Under the pieces are notes generated by a model, which made no database searches, had not been told where the DNA came from, and worked only from the letters and a program-made list of their open reading frames with translations. Below, one piece after another: positions 10,319 to 22,577 of a stretch of DNA of 64,000 nucleotides (position 1 is its first letter; each line of letters starts with the position of its first letter). The position numbers were made by a program, and so were the translations under genes. The stretch comes from Asterochloris sp. CNOR1 (lineage: Eukaryota; Chlorophyta; Trebouxiophyceae; Trebouxiales; Trebouxiaceae): positions 3,038,001 to 3,102,000 of the forward strand of contig OZ017752.1 of assembly GCA_963969365.1 (NCBI GenBank), in the 5' to 3' direction.

Positions 10319-13300
10319 TTAATGCTGCTGTTTGAGGCGTTTGGCCTTGGCTTGCTGCCTCTCCATCTCCAGGCGTTCCTCTTCGAGGTCAGCCTGGCGA
10401 GCCAGCTTTGCACTGCGCCGCTCCTCGGCCTGCACACATGATTGCGTGCTGGGCCTTGTAAGCGGGGACGTCAGACAAGTGAGGGTCGAGCTGCTCAGCA
10501 GAGGGATGCATTGTATGCGGAGCAGGCACATGTTGTCACACAGCGCCAATGCAGGATGAGCATGAAGGAGCAAGGCAACAGCTGCATGCAATGCAAAGCT
10601 GACACACAGTATTCTTGCTCATGGAGGTCACCTGCATGTCTGCAAACGAGGCCTCCATGGAGCGATCGTCCATCTCAGTGTCGCGGAACCTGCATGGCCT
10701 AACATCATGACTTCAGCTCAAATTACCCAACTGATACCACGCCTGCCGGCCTAGAGATGGCCTGAACAGGCGGCTTGACCAGTGAAGGCAGCTACCCTTG
10801 CCTTTGGGACACAAAGTTGTTGAAGCTCACCGTGAGGGGTTGTACCCTGTCATGCTCCTCAGCATACTCCGCCAGTCCTGGGCATTGTCATCGTCAATGA
10901 AATCATCGTCGTCCTCCTCCTCATCATCCTGCTCCTCGGGAGAGGGGCGCTGCCGCTTCACACCAGACCGCTGCTGAAGTGGTGGCCTTGAGCTGGGGCG
11001 CTGCTGGGCTGCAAGTGGCGCGCCTTTGCGGTGCTGGGCGTCTGACCTGTGCAGATCGTGCTGCCCATCAAAGCGCTGCCTGCAGAGGGTGTGTGACTCA
11101 TGTAACACATGGCTGGGGCGGGAGAAAAGGTTGACTAGGTTGTGTTATAAAAGAGCTGCCTGCAGATGATGAGCAAGATCTCTGATACACGGCTAGGGCT
11201 GGAGGAATGGTCGTGCAGATCGTAGTGTCACTGGCCGCAAGAGCACTGCCTGCAGAGTGTGTGCAGATCCTCAGGTGCACGACTCGGGCAGGAGGAAGGG
11301 TTGTCCTGGTGGTGCTACCACTGCCTCTCAGTGCTACCTGCACGCAGCAAGCGGTGGAGTCCACTCTGCAGGGGGAGGAGGAGATGTCCAGGTCGTGCTG
11401 CCTGTAGCAACCTGAATGCTGCCTGCAGAGGTGCACATTGCTCTGTGCAGTCAGAAGCAGGGCAAAGGCAGGGGTGAGTGATGGCTGTGGGTGCCTGCCA
11501 CTGCGCGTGGAATTGCTGCTCGACTGCAGCTTGACTGGCAAAGGGTGGATGCAGACAGGTACTCAGCAAATGTGACAGCGTGCTGGCAGGCCCAAGAGCT
11601 GGGGGCTGCACACTGACTGCTGGCAAGAAGCGATCTCAGACACACCCACCCCTCCTCAAATGCCTTGCACTGCAAGATACCTGTCTGTCACCGATCCTTG
11701 GTGGGCCTTGATAGTTTCGGCACCCCCCTGAGCAGGCTGCGTCTTGGGGATGGCGCCCTTGGGGGGGATGGCACCTGGCGGCCCCTTCCACTTAGGCGGC
11801 CCTGCAGGCACTGTCAGCCACTTACGCAGGTGTCGATTCATTTGCTGGCTTGTCGGCAGCCTGGCGCCATACATTGGCTTCGAGGCTATGGAGATGCTGA
11901 TACGTTGGCTAAGGAGATGGTTTTGGCTGAAGAGCCTGCCTGCACGCTGCTGGCTGTGCTCCTTGCCTGTGTGCACTGTTGTCTGGTATAAGTTGCAGGT
12001 CTTGAGAGGCACCTCCCACAATGCAGCATTGCGGAAAAGCTCTGCAGTCACAACCTCCACTGCTAAGGGGCCCCTGCTGCAGCCAACACTGTCCCCAGCA
12101 CTGCATGAACCATCACCATGCAGCACTTGCCTGAGCAGGCTAAGACGCCAGCAGAGCAGCTGCTGCACTTGCAGCGTTGCTGCAGGTAGGTCAGCCCCAC
12201 TGCAGCACAACAAAACCCAGGGGTGCTGTGACAGCAGCTGTCTGCCTCACTGGTGCCCATGCTTGTGAGGTATGTACGGCAGTGTGGGCAGAGGAAGTGC
12301 TTTCCACGACACAAGCGACCAGTCCCTGTGAACGCAGACAGTCAGAGACTGAACCTGTATTATTCACCAAAACCCTGCTGTCACGTGTTGACCTAGTGCA
12401 CAGGACTCACTTGGCTGCGTTTTGTGGGTCCTCTTGAAGGCCTCCAGTGCAGCCTGCATGCCCTGGTCTGCTATCTGGCGTGCACTGGGCCCCATCGCCT
12501 GCACAACAGACGCACACAGTAGCCACGTGTGCATGCAGGTAATCTGCTGCTGCCTGCTGCCTCTGCCCGCATGTGTGGTGGCAGTAATTGCTTGGCAACA
12601 GGCTTTGCACCACGTGCTGTGGTGCTGGCACCGCATTGCACAAGCAGATGACCAGCCCACGCCCCACCGAGCTTGAGTCTGATCTCTAGTTGCACTACAT
12701 TCTGTCACCAAGGCTTTGCTGCAGCAGCAGCTTGCGCAGGGGTTGCTGCACAGGGCAACAGCCAGCCAGGTGCTGGATCAGCAGGCAGAGCAGCCACTCT
12801 GCGTCTGTGCTGTACCTGAGGGGAGACAGCATCCTTCCGTGCGAGCGCAGCCTTCTTGCTTTTGCTTGGAGCCCGCGCATGGGAGGTGTCGCCCGCGCCG
12901 CCCAGCAGGCTGCCGCTGGTCCTGCGGCGGCGCGGCTTGCCAGCCAAGGGGATCGCCTTGGCGGCCGACTCAAAGGCAGCGGCGTAGTCCGGCTCGGGCG
13001 TAGGTGCAGCGTTCTTCAGGGGAGGGGTGGAGGGGCGGCGGGTGGGGGATGGGGCCCCTCCGGGCGCAGGCGCAGCCGCCGGCCGCTTCAGAGGCGCCTG
13101 CTGCTGCTGCTGAGCTGCTCGCTGTGCCTGCTGCGGCAGGAACAGCTGTGGAGCAACAGGAGACGCAGGCTGGGCCCCTGCAGCGGAGCCATTGGTTCTG
13201 TGGGCCCGGTGTTGCCCCTGCCCGTTGGCTGCGGGTGCCTGCTGCGGGCCCTGCGGGCGCCGTTGCTGTGGTGCAGCAGGAGCCCCTGCAGAGGCCGGCC

Positions 13301-14127
13301 TGCCTGCAGCGGTGTCAGGCTCGGTGCTGGGTGGCTGCTGCCCAACTGCCGCAGACCCAGTTGCTGCTGGTGCCTGCTGCTGGGGTCGCCCAGTGGCGGG
13401 CGCCTGAGCCGACCCGCCTGCATGATGCAGATGGGTCATTTTTAGTGCCACCCCGCAAACCAGATTTTGCTGGGCTTTGCCTGATTGCTGGCACCTCTGT
13501 GTGCAGCTCTTGAAAGCTGTATCTGGCCCCATTCTGCATGCAGGTCTGGCTTGAGTGCACATGTCAGTGCAACAGCCAGTGCAGCTCCCCAGTTTTCTCA
13601 GTTGAGCTCCTCGGCTGAACGCTCACCTGCTGCTTTGGCCTTGCTGCTGCCTGCGGGCGCCTCGAAGTCGAAGTCGCGGTTCTGCTTGAGCTTTTGCCGC
13701 CGGAGCTCCTCTGGGGACAGCGCGGGCGCTGGAGCAGGCTTGAGAAGCTTGGCTGCCTTGTGAGTGCTGCCCTGCAGGCCAACTGCTGGCGGGGGGCCGG
13801 ACTCAGGTCGCCGCGCTGCCCAGTCAGGGGCTGCGGCCAGGCGCCGTGTGGACAAGGGTCCTCCAAAAAAGCTGCAGGGCAGGGCGGTGCAGCAGCTGAT
13901 AGACTGAAGTATGCATATGCTGCATGTTGCCAGCTGGAGGAGGGTGTGCTTCAAGGGTGCTGGATGCACAGAGGCCTTGAGGCAGAACCTCTTGTGCAGT
14001 TTGTGATCTGTCAAGTGCACACATGTGCGGCTGCAAAAGAATGGGATTGTGCAATCTGTCTGGAGCTAAATGATGAAAGTCACCTCCCGTTTGAGACAGC
14101 AGAATCTACCCCAGACTGCTCTCGCAT
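10319..14127 (-). CDS. SPT2: SPT2-family chromatin protein (histone H3-H4 chaperone)
   Basis: Nuclear histone chaperone linked to transcription elongation. Exons: 14127-14084 (tentative), 13871-13627, 13417-12816, 12498-12411, 11801-11681, 11079-10831, 10689-10632 and 10429-10319 (TAA); phases agree throughout, about 505 residues. The conserved C-terminal SPT2 domain is clear: EEEDDDDFIDDD, then DWRSMLRSMTGYNPSRFRDTEMDDRSMEASF (exons at 11079 and 10689), then a charged helix, AEERRSAKLARQADLEEE. The middle (exon 13417-12816) is low complexity, rich in Pro, Ala and Gln, as usual for the family. The SPEELRRQKLKQNRDFDFE segment near the N-terminus is also family-like. The 5' exon rests only on ATG, donor and phase. 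The gene is divergent from the ankyrin gene and convergent with RPN5. Long plus-strand open frames opposite the GC-rich exon are shadows. Confidence 0.9.
11040..11430. repeat. Tandem exon-edge copies in an SPT2 intron
   Basis: Starting inside the exon edge at 11079, four or more degenerate units repeat a pattern: CAGATCGTGCTG..., then a short gap, then GCNCTGCCTGCAGA, then about 25 bases ending in GGGCNGGAGGA. They lie at about 11050-11120, 11150-11205, 11207-11300, 11320-11360 and 11385-11435. The acceptor motif CTGCAG is retained in most copies. Confidence 0.75.
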
Positions 14128-14397
14128 CCGTTCCAGGCCCACAGGTCTCTTACAATCTGAAATGCAGCGGAGATCTCCCCTACCCGAACACCATCAAAGC
14201 CAAGAGCATGTATTAGAAGCAATGCCAGAAGCTGCAGGCACTGTATCAGGGCATGCAAGAAAGCAAGGAGAGCCCAGGGACGGGAGAGTGCAGAGATCAC
14301 AGGTACTTTTGGGAATTCTGCAATGTCAGAGCAGCATGCGTTCGAAGTGGCTTCCATGGATGTTGGCTGATTCCACAGCAGCTTGATTGTTGCAGTC
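14128..14397. promoter_or_regulatory. Divergent promoter region between SPT2 and the ankyrin gene
   Basis: About 270 bp between the two predicted start codons; both promoters must lie here or in 5' UTRs. No specific motif was recognised. Confidence 0.35.
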
Positions 14398-15567
14398 ATG
14401 CCTCGCTCTGGTGCAGCCATGTTCGACAAATCCACCCGTAATACTGTCAACGAGCAAGGTAAGCACCCCAGCAGTCCTATAGGATGATGCTGTTGTCAGG
14501 CATGATCTGAAGCACTGCCCTGTCATGCACAACATTAGACTGTACCTGCAGTGCTCGGAAAGACGGAGAAGGCCGCCATGAATAGTCAGTTGAAAAGTGT
14601 GAAGGAGCTGTACATCTCCTTGCTGGCAGACGAGGACACAGGTGCTTGATTTGCTCATGGCCTGTCCCCATCTAAGGTGTAACTCTGCTTGCGCATGACT
14701 CTGCAGATGAGGACTGGGAGGATTATGTCCCAGTGGCCGCGGCGGCTGCAGGAGGAGGACACCTGCAGATTTTACAGTGGCTCTGGGAGCAGAATCTCAA
14801 ATTCTTTGAGGACAACAGCGCATTTATTTCTGCTGCAAAAGCAGGACACCTGCACATTCTGCAGAGGCTTCAACAACAGCCCTCTCTTGAGGGCTTGAAG
14901 AGTTTCGTCGAACTTGAAACACATTGGTGTTTGTATCTCACTTGGGAGATCTCTGTCTGCAGATGGTGAGTACTTTTGTTTGTGATGCTGGGATCGACGC
15001 CTTCGACCAGGCTGCGGGCAACGGTCGCTTGCACATCATACAGTGGCTCAGGGAGCAAGACCTGCTGTGCATGTGGTCTTTTAAGGCTTACCAGCGGGCT
15101 GCAAGCAATGGCCACTTGCACATCATACAGTGGCTCAGGGAGCAAGTTCCGCCATGCCCCTGGGGACCGCCGCCATATCAGGCGAACAACATTTTCTCTG
15201 CAGCTGCGGAGTCTGGTCAGCTTCACATCATGAGGTGGCTCTATGAGAATGGCCTTCCTTGGAAGCAGCAGTATGGCACTCAGTACATGCGGGCTGCAGC
15301 TGAGAAGGGTGACCTCAAGGCACTTGAATGGGCCCAGAGTCAGCATCCTCCGTTTGTCATGATGAGACTGTGTGTGACGCAAACGCATATCTCGGTGTTC
15401 TGAAGTGGCTACGCACACGAGATCCTCCTTGTCCTTGGACCCATGATGACCGACTCCATGCACGGAGAGCCATCTTCATTCAGGACTTTCTGACTCTTCG
15501 CGGGCTGCCAGGAGAAGTGGATGTCATTATCACTGACAATGTCTGTGAAATTGAAGCACTTGAATAG
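14398..15567 (+). CDS. Ankyrin-repeat protein (frame break near 3' end)
   Basis: Exons 14398-14458, 14552-14641 and 14707 to about 14926, then about 14962-15567. At least six ankyrin-like repeats of the form AAxxGHLxIIQWLxEQ are visible, with a conserved Trp after the second helix (ILQWLWEQ, IIQWLREQ twice, IMRWLYEN, LGVLKWLRTR). This W-L type is common in protists and algal families; the partner is unknown. The exon 3/4 junction is uncertain: the obvious GTGTTT donor and CTGCAG acceptor do not keep phase, while a weak GTCGAA donor would. Around 15340-15375 the repeat pattern changes frame by one base, so either a frameshift is present or a short intron was missed. The last 60 residues (PCPWTHDDRLHARRAIF...) continue the repeat in the new frame. 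The gene may be active or recently broken. Confidence 0.7.
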
Positions 15568-16031
15568 ATACAACTGTGATCTGCCTTGTTTTGTTTGCAT
15601 GCATATCAGATGTTGTGTCACAGGGTCCCTCGCCGTCCCCCTGTGCAGGCAACAGGTAGTGAGGGAGCTGCACTTGACGGTAAAGTCAGCATCATCTGTA
15701 GAGCTGCTTACTGCAGGAGGCTGAACCATGCCAAGATGGCAGCAGTTTCAGCATGTCACATGTCCGGCGTTTTACATGAAACTCAGCATGTCATGAACGG
15801 GGGGTTCCGCCCTTGCAGCAACAACAGAATCATGAGTGCTGATGATGGGTGCAGGGAATGTTGGGCACACTAAATTGACCTATGTGTGTCAGAATCAACA
15901 GGCAGGCCGCCTGACGCTATTGCCACCATTGTTTGCTGATATGCATCTTGCTCCCTTCCACCTCCCAACACCCTAGCTCATGACAGCCACATTTTCGACT
16001 CTGCTGTCTGCTGCACAAGCCTGACGATCTG
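15568..16031. other. Convergent intergenic spacer
   Basis: Between two convergent genes. I see no gene or notable repeat. Confidence 0.5.
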
Positions 16032-19000
16032 TTATGGCCATGTGGTGTGTGCGCTGTACTGGTGGCTGGGCCCCTCTTCAGCATCAAACAGAGTCTTGAG
16101 GGCCTTGCCCAGGGAGGCTTGTTTGTCCTCCTGCTCCTCTGAGTCGTCCCGCATCCTTTTGCTGGCAGTCTTGTAAAGCGCCTGCAAGAGGATCAGGCTT
16201 GTTGAAGTATCTTGAGAGCAGGCATGGGAGCAGGGCAGCACAGGATCTTGTGTTGCTTCTCGAATTTTTGGGACATGAGCTCATATAACAGCAGCGTGAC
16301 CACAGTGGAACTGACCTGTCCTGGCGTCGCTGTTGCTGTCTGGGAGGGAGCCAGATCCATTTCGGCGCCTACGGTGGTGGTGTCCTGCAATGCAGCCTCA
16401 GCTGCGCAAAGGCATGGCATGCAGCAAATAAACACAGACAGACTCATGGCAGACGGGAGTCAGGTGAAAATGCGAGGAACTGCTGCTGCCTGGGAACAGG
16501 GGCTGAGCTGCACAAGAAGGCTGCATGCTGCTCCACTGTTTCAAATGTTGCTGTGCTGGCTGCTTCAGCAGGCTGAATGTGGGAACAGGCTGGCTGCAAG
16601 ACAAGATGCAGCACAGCAATGCTACATGTACATGCAGAAGCAATTTGCGGAGGACACAAGAGGGCTGTCGCTGAAATGTCTCCCAGCAGCTGATAAGTTC
16701 TGCCAGGGCTGGTTCGTGCTGACCCTTCCTGTATGAGCAGGGCCGCCCATATGTCCTTCTATTCTGTCACACATATATAGGGGACTGCCTGCCTCACCAG
16801 GTACAGACTGCTTCCAAGAGATCCTGAGCTGGTGCTGTGACCTGCCCTGTATGAGCCGCATTGTTCCTGCTGCATGGGGCCTGCAAACAAAAGACTAGGT
16901 CTTGCAGCATGATAGCTAAGCAGTACACTTTGACATGCATAAACACATATATGCAGGATGCATGGTCGCCCACAGGCCGCGCCCTTTGCTGCTGTGTGCA
17001 ATCTGCGCAGACATCGGCAGCAGGATGGACGAACACAACCGATCAGTTTGCTTGGTAACACACGCAGAATGCATGTCTGCCTGAGGTGGCACAGCGGAAT
17101 GCAGCAGGTCCTGTCAGCCTGACAGACAGATGTTTATTTGGTGAACTAAAGGCTCTTCTTCCCTCTCCTTTCCACAGGATGCGAGTGTGGTCAACCCTCT
17201 CTGCCCACAGCAGTCACCTGTGGCTGACAGTGCCTGATAGCTGGGCGCCGGAAGCACAGCCCATGCTGCCACACCAGGGTTTCCAGAAGGGTTGCCCAGG
17301 GGGTCTGGCCGGGGAATCTGAGGTCTGTGAGCCTGCAGGCATGCAGACATCCTAATGAGCATTTGCCACGTATGACTCGCTTTAGATGCGCAACGTCAAT
17401 GTGGCTCTCATTGGGGCCAGACCTGCTGCAGGCAGCCTGCAGGACACTTGAGGAGACTGTAGGGCTGCACCCCCAGCAGCTCTGCACTGGACGTGCTCGT
17501 ATTGCAAGGCCATGCTCCATATTGCAAGGCTGCCTAGTGGGATAGTACCGCAGATCTGCACAGCTTTTCGTACAGATGGCATTTGAGCAGCTTGGCTGCT
17601 GGGGTGTGAAGTCATGACCCACCTTGAGGTTCCATGGCTCCTCGCTCTGACTGGCTTCCTGCAGTCTGTCTTCCATGATGGTGTAGCCCATGCAGTGCCC
17701 ATTCCTGCCCTCACACATGCTCAGCTCTGCAGTCGCGTCCCAGCGTGCATCTCTGTACATTTGCAGCTGGGCCTGCACCCAGCAGCAGTATCTGGGGTTA
17801 CAGGCAAGCAGGCTGCATCACCTGTGCGACTGCAACTGCACACGCTGCCTAAAGTCCATGAGACCAGAGCAGAAGCTGTGCAGACAGGACCAGCAAAACT
17901 GCCGATGAGAGCAGGATGGTCCCCATGCAGAAAGTTAGAGAGGGCTGCAAGTTCATCATGGCAGTGTGATTCAGGTCTGTGTGCAGATGAGGTTCGCTGC
18001 CCAGGGCAGCCCTCATTGCTCAGAAGCTCGGCAAACACTCACAGCATTCAAGTTGAACCAAAAGGCAGCACCCCTCACCCAGCACACTGCATCGCTCAGA
18101 AGCTTAGCTCACACCTGCAGATTACTAGGGATGCCGCTCTGGCTGCCTGGCTCACAGCTGCTCTGCTCCTCCAGGCCCGCAAGAATGGCAGCCAGGTGGT
18201 CAGTCTCGCAATGCAGGGCAGCACTTTCGAGGTCAAGTTCCTGGCCCCCCTCTGGCATCAGGGACAGCCTGTTAAAGTCTGGGCCACCAGCTCGGCTGCG
18301 GTCCTGCAGCAGTGCCAGCCGGGAAGCTCAGCAGATGATGTTGAGTGCATCAAAGCGGCAGATCTTGAGGCAGACGGACAGCAGGCATGGCAGCGTGCGC
18401 CCCGTCCACTACCCTGGGCCACAACACAGAGCCGTGAGGAGTGGCTGCTGTCCAGGCAAGCTGCATCACGCAACGTCACTGGATTGTAAGGTCATCCCAC
18501 AGCTGTGGCTATGCTCAGGAAGCTGCAGTGTGTGGCTTGCGACTTTGCGCGACAGCAACCACAGGTGGGCTGCAGGCCAACGGCAAAGCTGCACAAAGCC
18601 AGAGACGCATGCCATGCTTCTGCACCTGGTCTTTCATCTTAACCTCACCCTGCTCATGTCGTATGGTATACATTGCTGAGCCGTGCGGCATTTGTCCTTC
18701 ACCCTGACGGTGGGCCTCTGCAGCAACCCAAGCACACCATCAGGTATGCAGTGGCAGACTGCAGGGTGCCATTCACACCAGAACTTCCAGTGCAATTTCG
18801 AAGAAGCAAGCCACCAGCTCCTGTTGCTTTGAAGCACCTCTGCCAACGCCTTGAGCTGATGACAATTGCGAGAAGGTAACAAGGATCCAGATGCTGAGGG
18901 GAAGCAGAGCCGAAGGCCTAGGCACGATTGAAGACCCTGAACCTGAACCCTGGATTCCATCTGCCATTGTGAGTGGGGCCTAGCAGGGTTGCCGATCATG

Positions 19001-20257
19001 ATTGGGCAGCAGCATGCTTGCAAAAGGGCATCAATCTGATACAGCACCAGAAGGCAAACTCAGCGACCTCGCAAAGCACCAACAGGGCCAGCAGCACAGG
19101 TGCCCCCACACGTGCACACACTTGTTGAAGCAGCCTCGGCTATTGCTTGAGCCTGGACCCTCGCTCAGCAGGGCCAGCAGGGCTGGAGAGCAGTACCACT
19201 GGTACAAGAACAGCATGGCAAAGGAAATCCTCTGGATAAACGTGACCCAATTGCTCTCAAATCAGTGCGGGACCCTTGTGGTTGCATCCCTTGCAGAAGC
19301 AAACAACGGCTGCATGATAGTGATTGGCAGCACCCATCACTTGAGAGGGACAGCAGCACAGGGGATAGGGTTAATGGGGCATGACATGCATCTCTCACCG
19401 GCACGCGCCGAGGACTGCCGTCCTCACAGCCAGGCTCAGCGAAAGCACATAGGGTGGCGTTTGAGAAGCCGTATATCTCCACAGAATTGCTGTTGTTCAT
19501 GCTGCCCACTAATGCCACCTGCAGGACAAAGTTGATTGAGGCTTTGCAGGGGCAGAGCTTGCTTTCATGACCTCACCTTGTGGTCTCCGCCCTCAGCCCT
19601 AGGTGGCGCCAGGGCTGGCTTTGGAGCTGCAGGGAGGTGCTGTGTCGACTTCAAGGCCTGCAGGTGCGCAGCAAACTTGTGCCACACGGCTGCATCGCAC
19701 TACTGCAGGCACCCTCAACCAGCAGCAGACAGTATTTTGCAGGCAGGCATGTAACCAGCAGGCACCTTGAGGTTAGGGGAAGAGGGCCCTGGATTCCTGG
19801 CGTGCTGCATAGTGGCTGGCCACTTGTGCTCACTTTCAAGTGGTGGCAGACATACCAATCACCTGCTCTTTGCGTTGCAGAAAGGGCCACCCACCTGATT
19901 GAGAGGAGGTTTGCTGCCCGCAGGCCGGAAGTGCTGCAGCTCGCCTTCCAGACCCTGCAGCAGCACGCTTGTGCCTGTATTGTCTGGCTGGAAGGGGGTG
20001 CCTATGGCGCTTGGAGCCCCCATCAGCTCCAGGGCTGCCATGAACTGCACACATGAACAAGGTGACTTGGCTTGGGAGTCATCATGACCAGTTGCTCAGT
20101 CTTGATTCTTTGTCTGACCCACCATCTGGCACCGTGGGCAGTGATCGTTGTCCCCCAGGCTGGCTACCTGACATCGAGAGCAGCCCTCAGCTGGACCGAG
20201 GGACTGCACAATGCGGTCGTTGTGGTCCACATGCAGCGCAAGGGGGCTCGCTTTCAT
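16032..20257 (-). CDS. Unrecognised multi-exon protein gene
   Basis: I do not recognise the family. Supported exons, all bounded by CTGCAG-type acceptors and GT donors: 20257-20168 (starts MKASPLALHVDHNDRIVQ), 20044-19895 (FMAALELMGAPSAIG), 19657-19577 (ALKSTQHLPAAPKP), 19518-19399 (VALVGSMNNSNSVEIYGF, like a WD/beta strand), 18303-18156 (DRSRAGGPDFNRLSLMPEGG), 17772-17623 (AQLQMYRDARWDATAELSM), 17332-17218 (RPDPLGNPSGN, Pro-rich), 16384-16316 and 16181-16032 (ALYKTASKRMRDD..., acidic, ends TAA). The first four exons join in phase 0, as do the last two. Links across 17.3-19.4 kb are not solved; more exons are likely there (for example about 19300, 19200-19260, 18780-18890, 17830-17960). It could also be two genes. 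The C-terminus is charged, suggesting a disordered, possibly nuclear tail (inference). Confidence 0.5.
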
Positions 20258-20444
20258 GCTTTTGCATGATTTCGGAGTGGCTGCAGCTCTTCGTCAGCAA
20301 AGCTCAGCAGAGTTAAAAGTTGGCATGAAAATAATTCCACTGACTGCAGTCTGTGCATGAAATCTTGCCTGTTCAAGTCTGATGACAGTGTGGCACAATG
20401 TCGTGTGCCACAAGGCACCAACAAAACTGTTCAGCGCCCACTGT

Positions 20445-22186
20445 TCAAGTCAAAGCGTGTCTCAAAGCGGCAATGCAGTCCGGGCTGGTGCGGCAGCAGC
20501 CGCCTATAACTTTAGCACCACATGTATGCCAGCCGGCAGCCGCCTCAGCAAATGCAGCAGCATCAGACCCTGTGCCGCCGATCCACTGCTTTTTGGCTGG
20601 GTCATACTGTTCTCCAGCATTGGGGTAGCAGACCTGCAGCTTGCTGACGCCGCTGGCAGCCAGCCAGCTGCCGAGGCATTGCATGAGGGTCCCACAAAGC
20701 TGCGGTGGGGTGCAGTTTACCCCGACCGCCTCCACCTGTTCCACCCCCAGCGCCGGCTGGAAGCACTGCTCAAGCGTCTCCCCGTGCACGCAGTTTCTTT
20801 CATTGCTGCAGCTGACTGCAATCCAGGCGGGCAGACTTGGAGCCTCCCCTGAGGCCAGCAGGTCACAGATTGCAGCCACCTCCTTTGCACAGGGCAGTGT
20901 CTCAAAGGCCAACACATCAATGCCTGGCTCTGCTGCCAACACCTGCAGGCGCTCTGCATGGAAGGCCCGCAGGGCCCCATGGCTGACGGTGTCGGAGTAG
21001 CTGCCGCTGTACTCGGAGCCATCTGCCAGCATGGCACCATAGCAGCCCAGGCTGGCCGCCACCAAGGGCTTGGTGTGTGGCCCTGCAGGCACAGGCTGTG
21101 GGCTGCTGGACACAAGCAGGGGCGTGCTGCAGTTGGACGTGGCTGTCAAAATGCTGATGTTTGAGATGCTGCTTGTGCAGCCTGCCTGCAGGGGGCTGCT
21201 GCTGCTCCTTGAAAAAGTGTCAGCCAAGGCTGTGTTTCAAAGCCTGCTTGTAATAATAGTGCCACAAACAGTAGTAGCAGTCACAGGTATGCACACATAC
21301 ATTGTCCTTTCTGAAGGCTGCTGCATGCAGCACGGCATGTGCACATGCCTGCAAGGGCTGCACAAGCCCGACATGGCCCTCTCAGGGGGACCGTAGTCAC
21401 CTTTGTGGGAGGCAGCCTGCGCTTGCTGGCGCTCGGCCCAGAACTCGTCGCGAGTCTCCACTGCCAGGCGCACACTTCTCCTCATCAGCTCCTCTGCCTC
21501 CACAGTGCTGAAGCCAGCCTTCACAAAGCCAGGCACCGATGCCTGATAGCTGCAGTACAAAGGGGCCTCCAGGTCAGCCTGCATGGAAGGCCTAAAGAGA
21601 CCGCAGATAGCTGCAATCATCTGACCAGCACAGCACCCCATATTGCCTGGCTTTTCTTTGCAGCAGGCAGCGCTGTGCTGTGGCCTCTGAATCTGGCCGC
21701 AGCTGAGGCAGCAGCAGCATGCCTCTGTATGGACCAGCGGGTTCTTTTGCAAGCCAGCCGGGCATCCTTCCCTCTGGGTGCTGACTGCAGGCAGGCCAGT
21801 GAAGCGCGCTGCTCCAGAAGGCTGTGGTCATGCACCTCACCTGCAGGTAGTGATGATGTCTGCCCCGGCCTCCAGGTAGGACCTGTGCACCTGCAGCACA
21901 AGCCAAGCGAGTGGCCGTTGAAAACGGCAGCGCAGATGTCTTGGGGGCAAAGGCCTGGGCACACGCGCCAGCTCCTTCTTATGCGGTGTGTGGCCAGTGC
22001 AGGGGATGCATGCAGGACGCCGAATTTCCCAGCGCGCGCCTGCTTGATGGCCTGCGGGCTGCTGTGCAGGGCCTTGGCACTCCACAGATGGTCGCTGCTC
22101 ATGTCCATGCCATGCACCCTCTCCAATTCAGTTGCCATGGCGCCATCAAGGATCAGAGCATTCCTGCCTTGAAGAGCAGCCTTCAT
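20445..22186 (-). CDS. HMT: Homocysteine S-methyltransferase
   Basis: Transfers a methyl group (S-methylmethionine or S-adenosylmethionine) to homocysteine to give methionine; Zn-dependent, cytosolic. Exons 22186-22040, 21890-21841, 21549-21401 and 21082-20445 (TGA), 327 residues, the normal length. Family motifs in order: LILDGAMATELER, DHLWSAKAL, VHRSYLEAGADIITTCSYQAS, FETLPCAKEV, GVNCTPP (first Zn Cys) and IGGCCRTSP (Cys pair). All three Zn-binding cysteines are present, so it should be active. The first intron must start with GC (CAG/GCGCGC): AIKQ joined to VHRSYLEAG matches the family without insertion. The ATG at 22186 directly follows a CAG, so a leader exon upstream cannot be excluded. 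The gene is divergent from the coiled-coil kinase gene. Confidence 0.95.
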
Positions 22187-22577
22187 CTGCACATACCAGC
22201 GGAAACAGGATTGAGGCAAATGGCATGCATGAGCTCTGATCTGGGTCATGCAGGTATGATCCACCCTATCCTGTCGCTGACAATGATCAGGCTTGTCTGC
22301 CAGCAGCAAGACAGCAGTTGTCACCTGTGCAATTGTGTCTGAACCAGGCTCATGACTCAGATCACATTCATGAAATCGGATGAACCAAAGTGTGGGGGGC
22401 TTTGCTTTTGCTGCTGTTCTGAGATTGCATACGTGCCGCACCCACAGCAATCAATGCAGCAAGCAATGCTTCGGAAGTTCGTCGCAGCCTAGCCCGTTGT
22501 GAAGACTGCCTGAAGCTTGCAGAATGCCAGGCCTGAGCATGGTCACTGGCCTGCCAAAGTGCCTGCTTAGGGCGACC
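22187..22577. promoter_or_regulatory. Divergent promoter region between HMT and the kinase gene
   Basis: About 390 bp between predicted start codons. No recognised motif. Confidence 0.35.

Noticed and set aside
12690-13445. Long plus-strand open frames (up to 251 codons) opposite the SPT2 low-complexity exon
   Set aside because: GC-rich antisense shadows; the minus strand gives in-phase exons and a recognised SPT2 domain.
17614-18489. 291-codon plus-strand open frame
   Set aside because: No domain; minus-strand exons with clean splice sites lie under it (17772-17623, 18303-18156).
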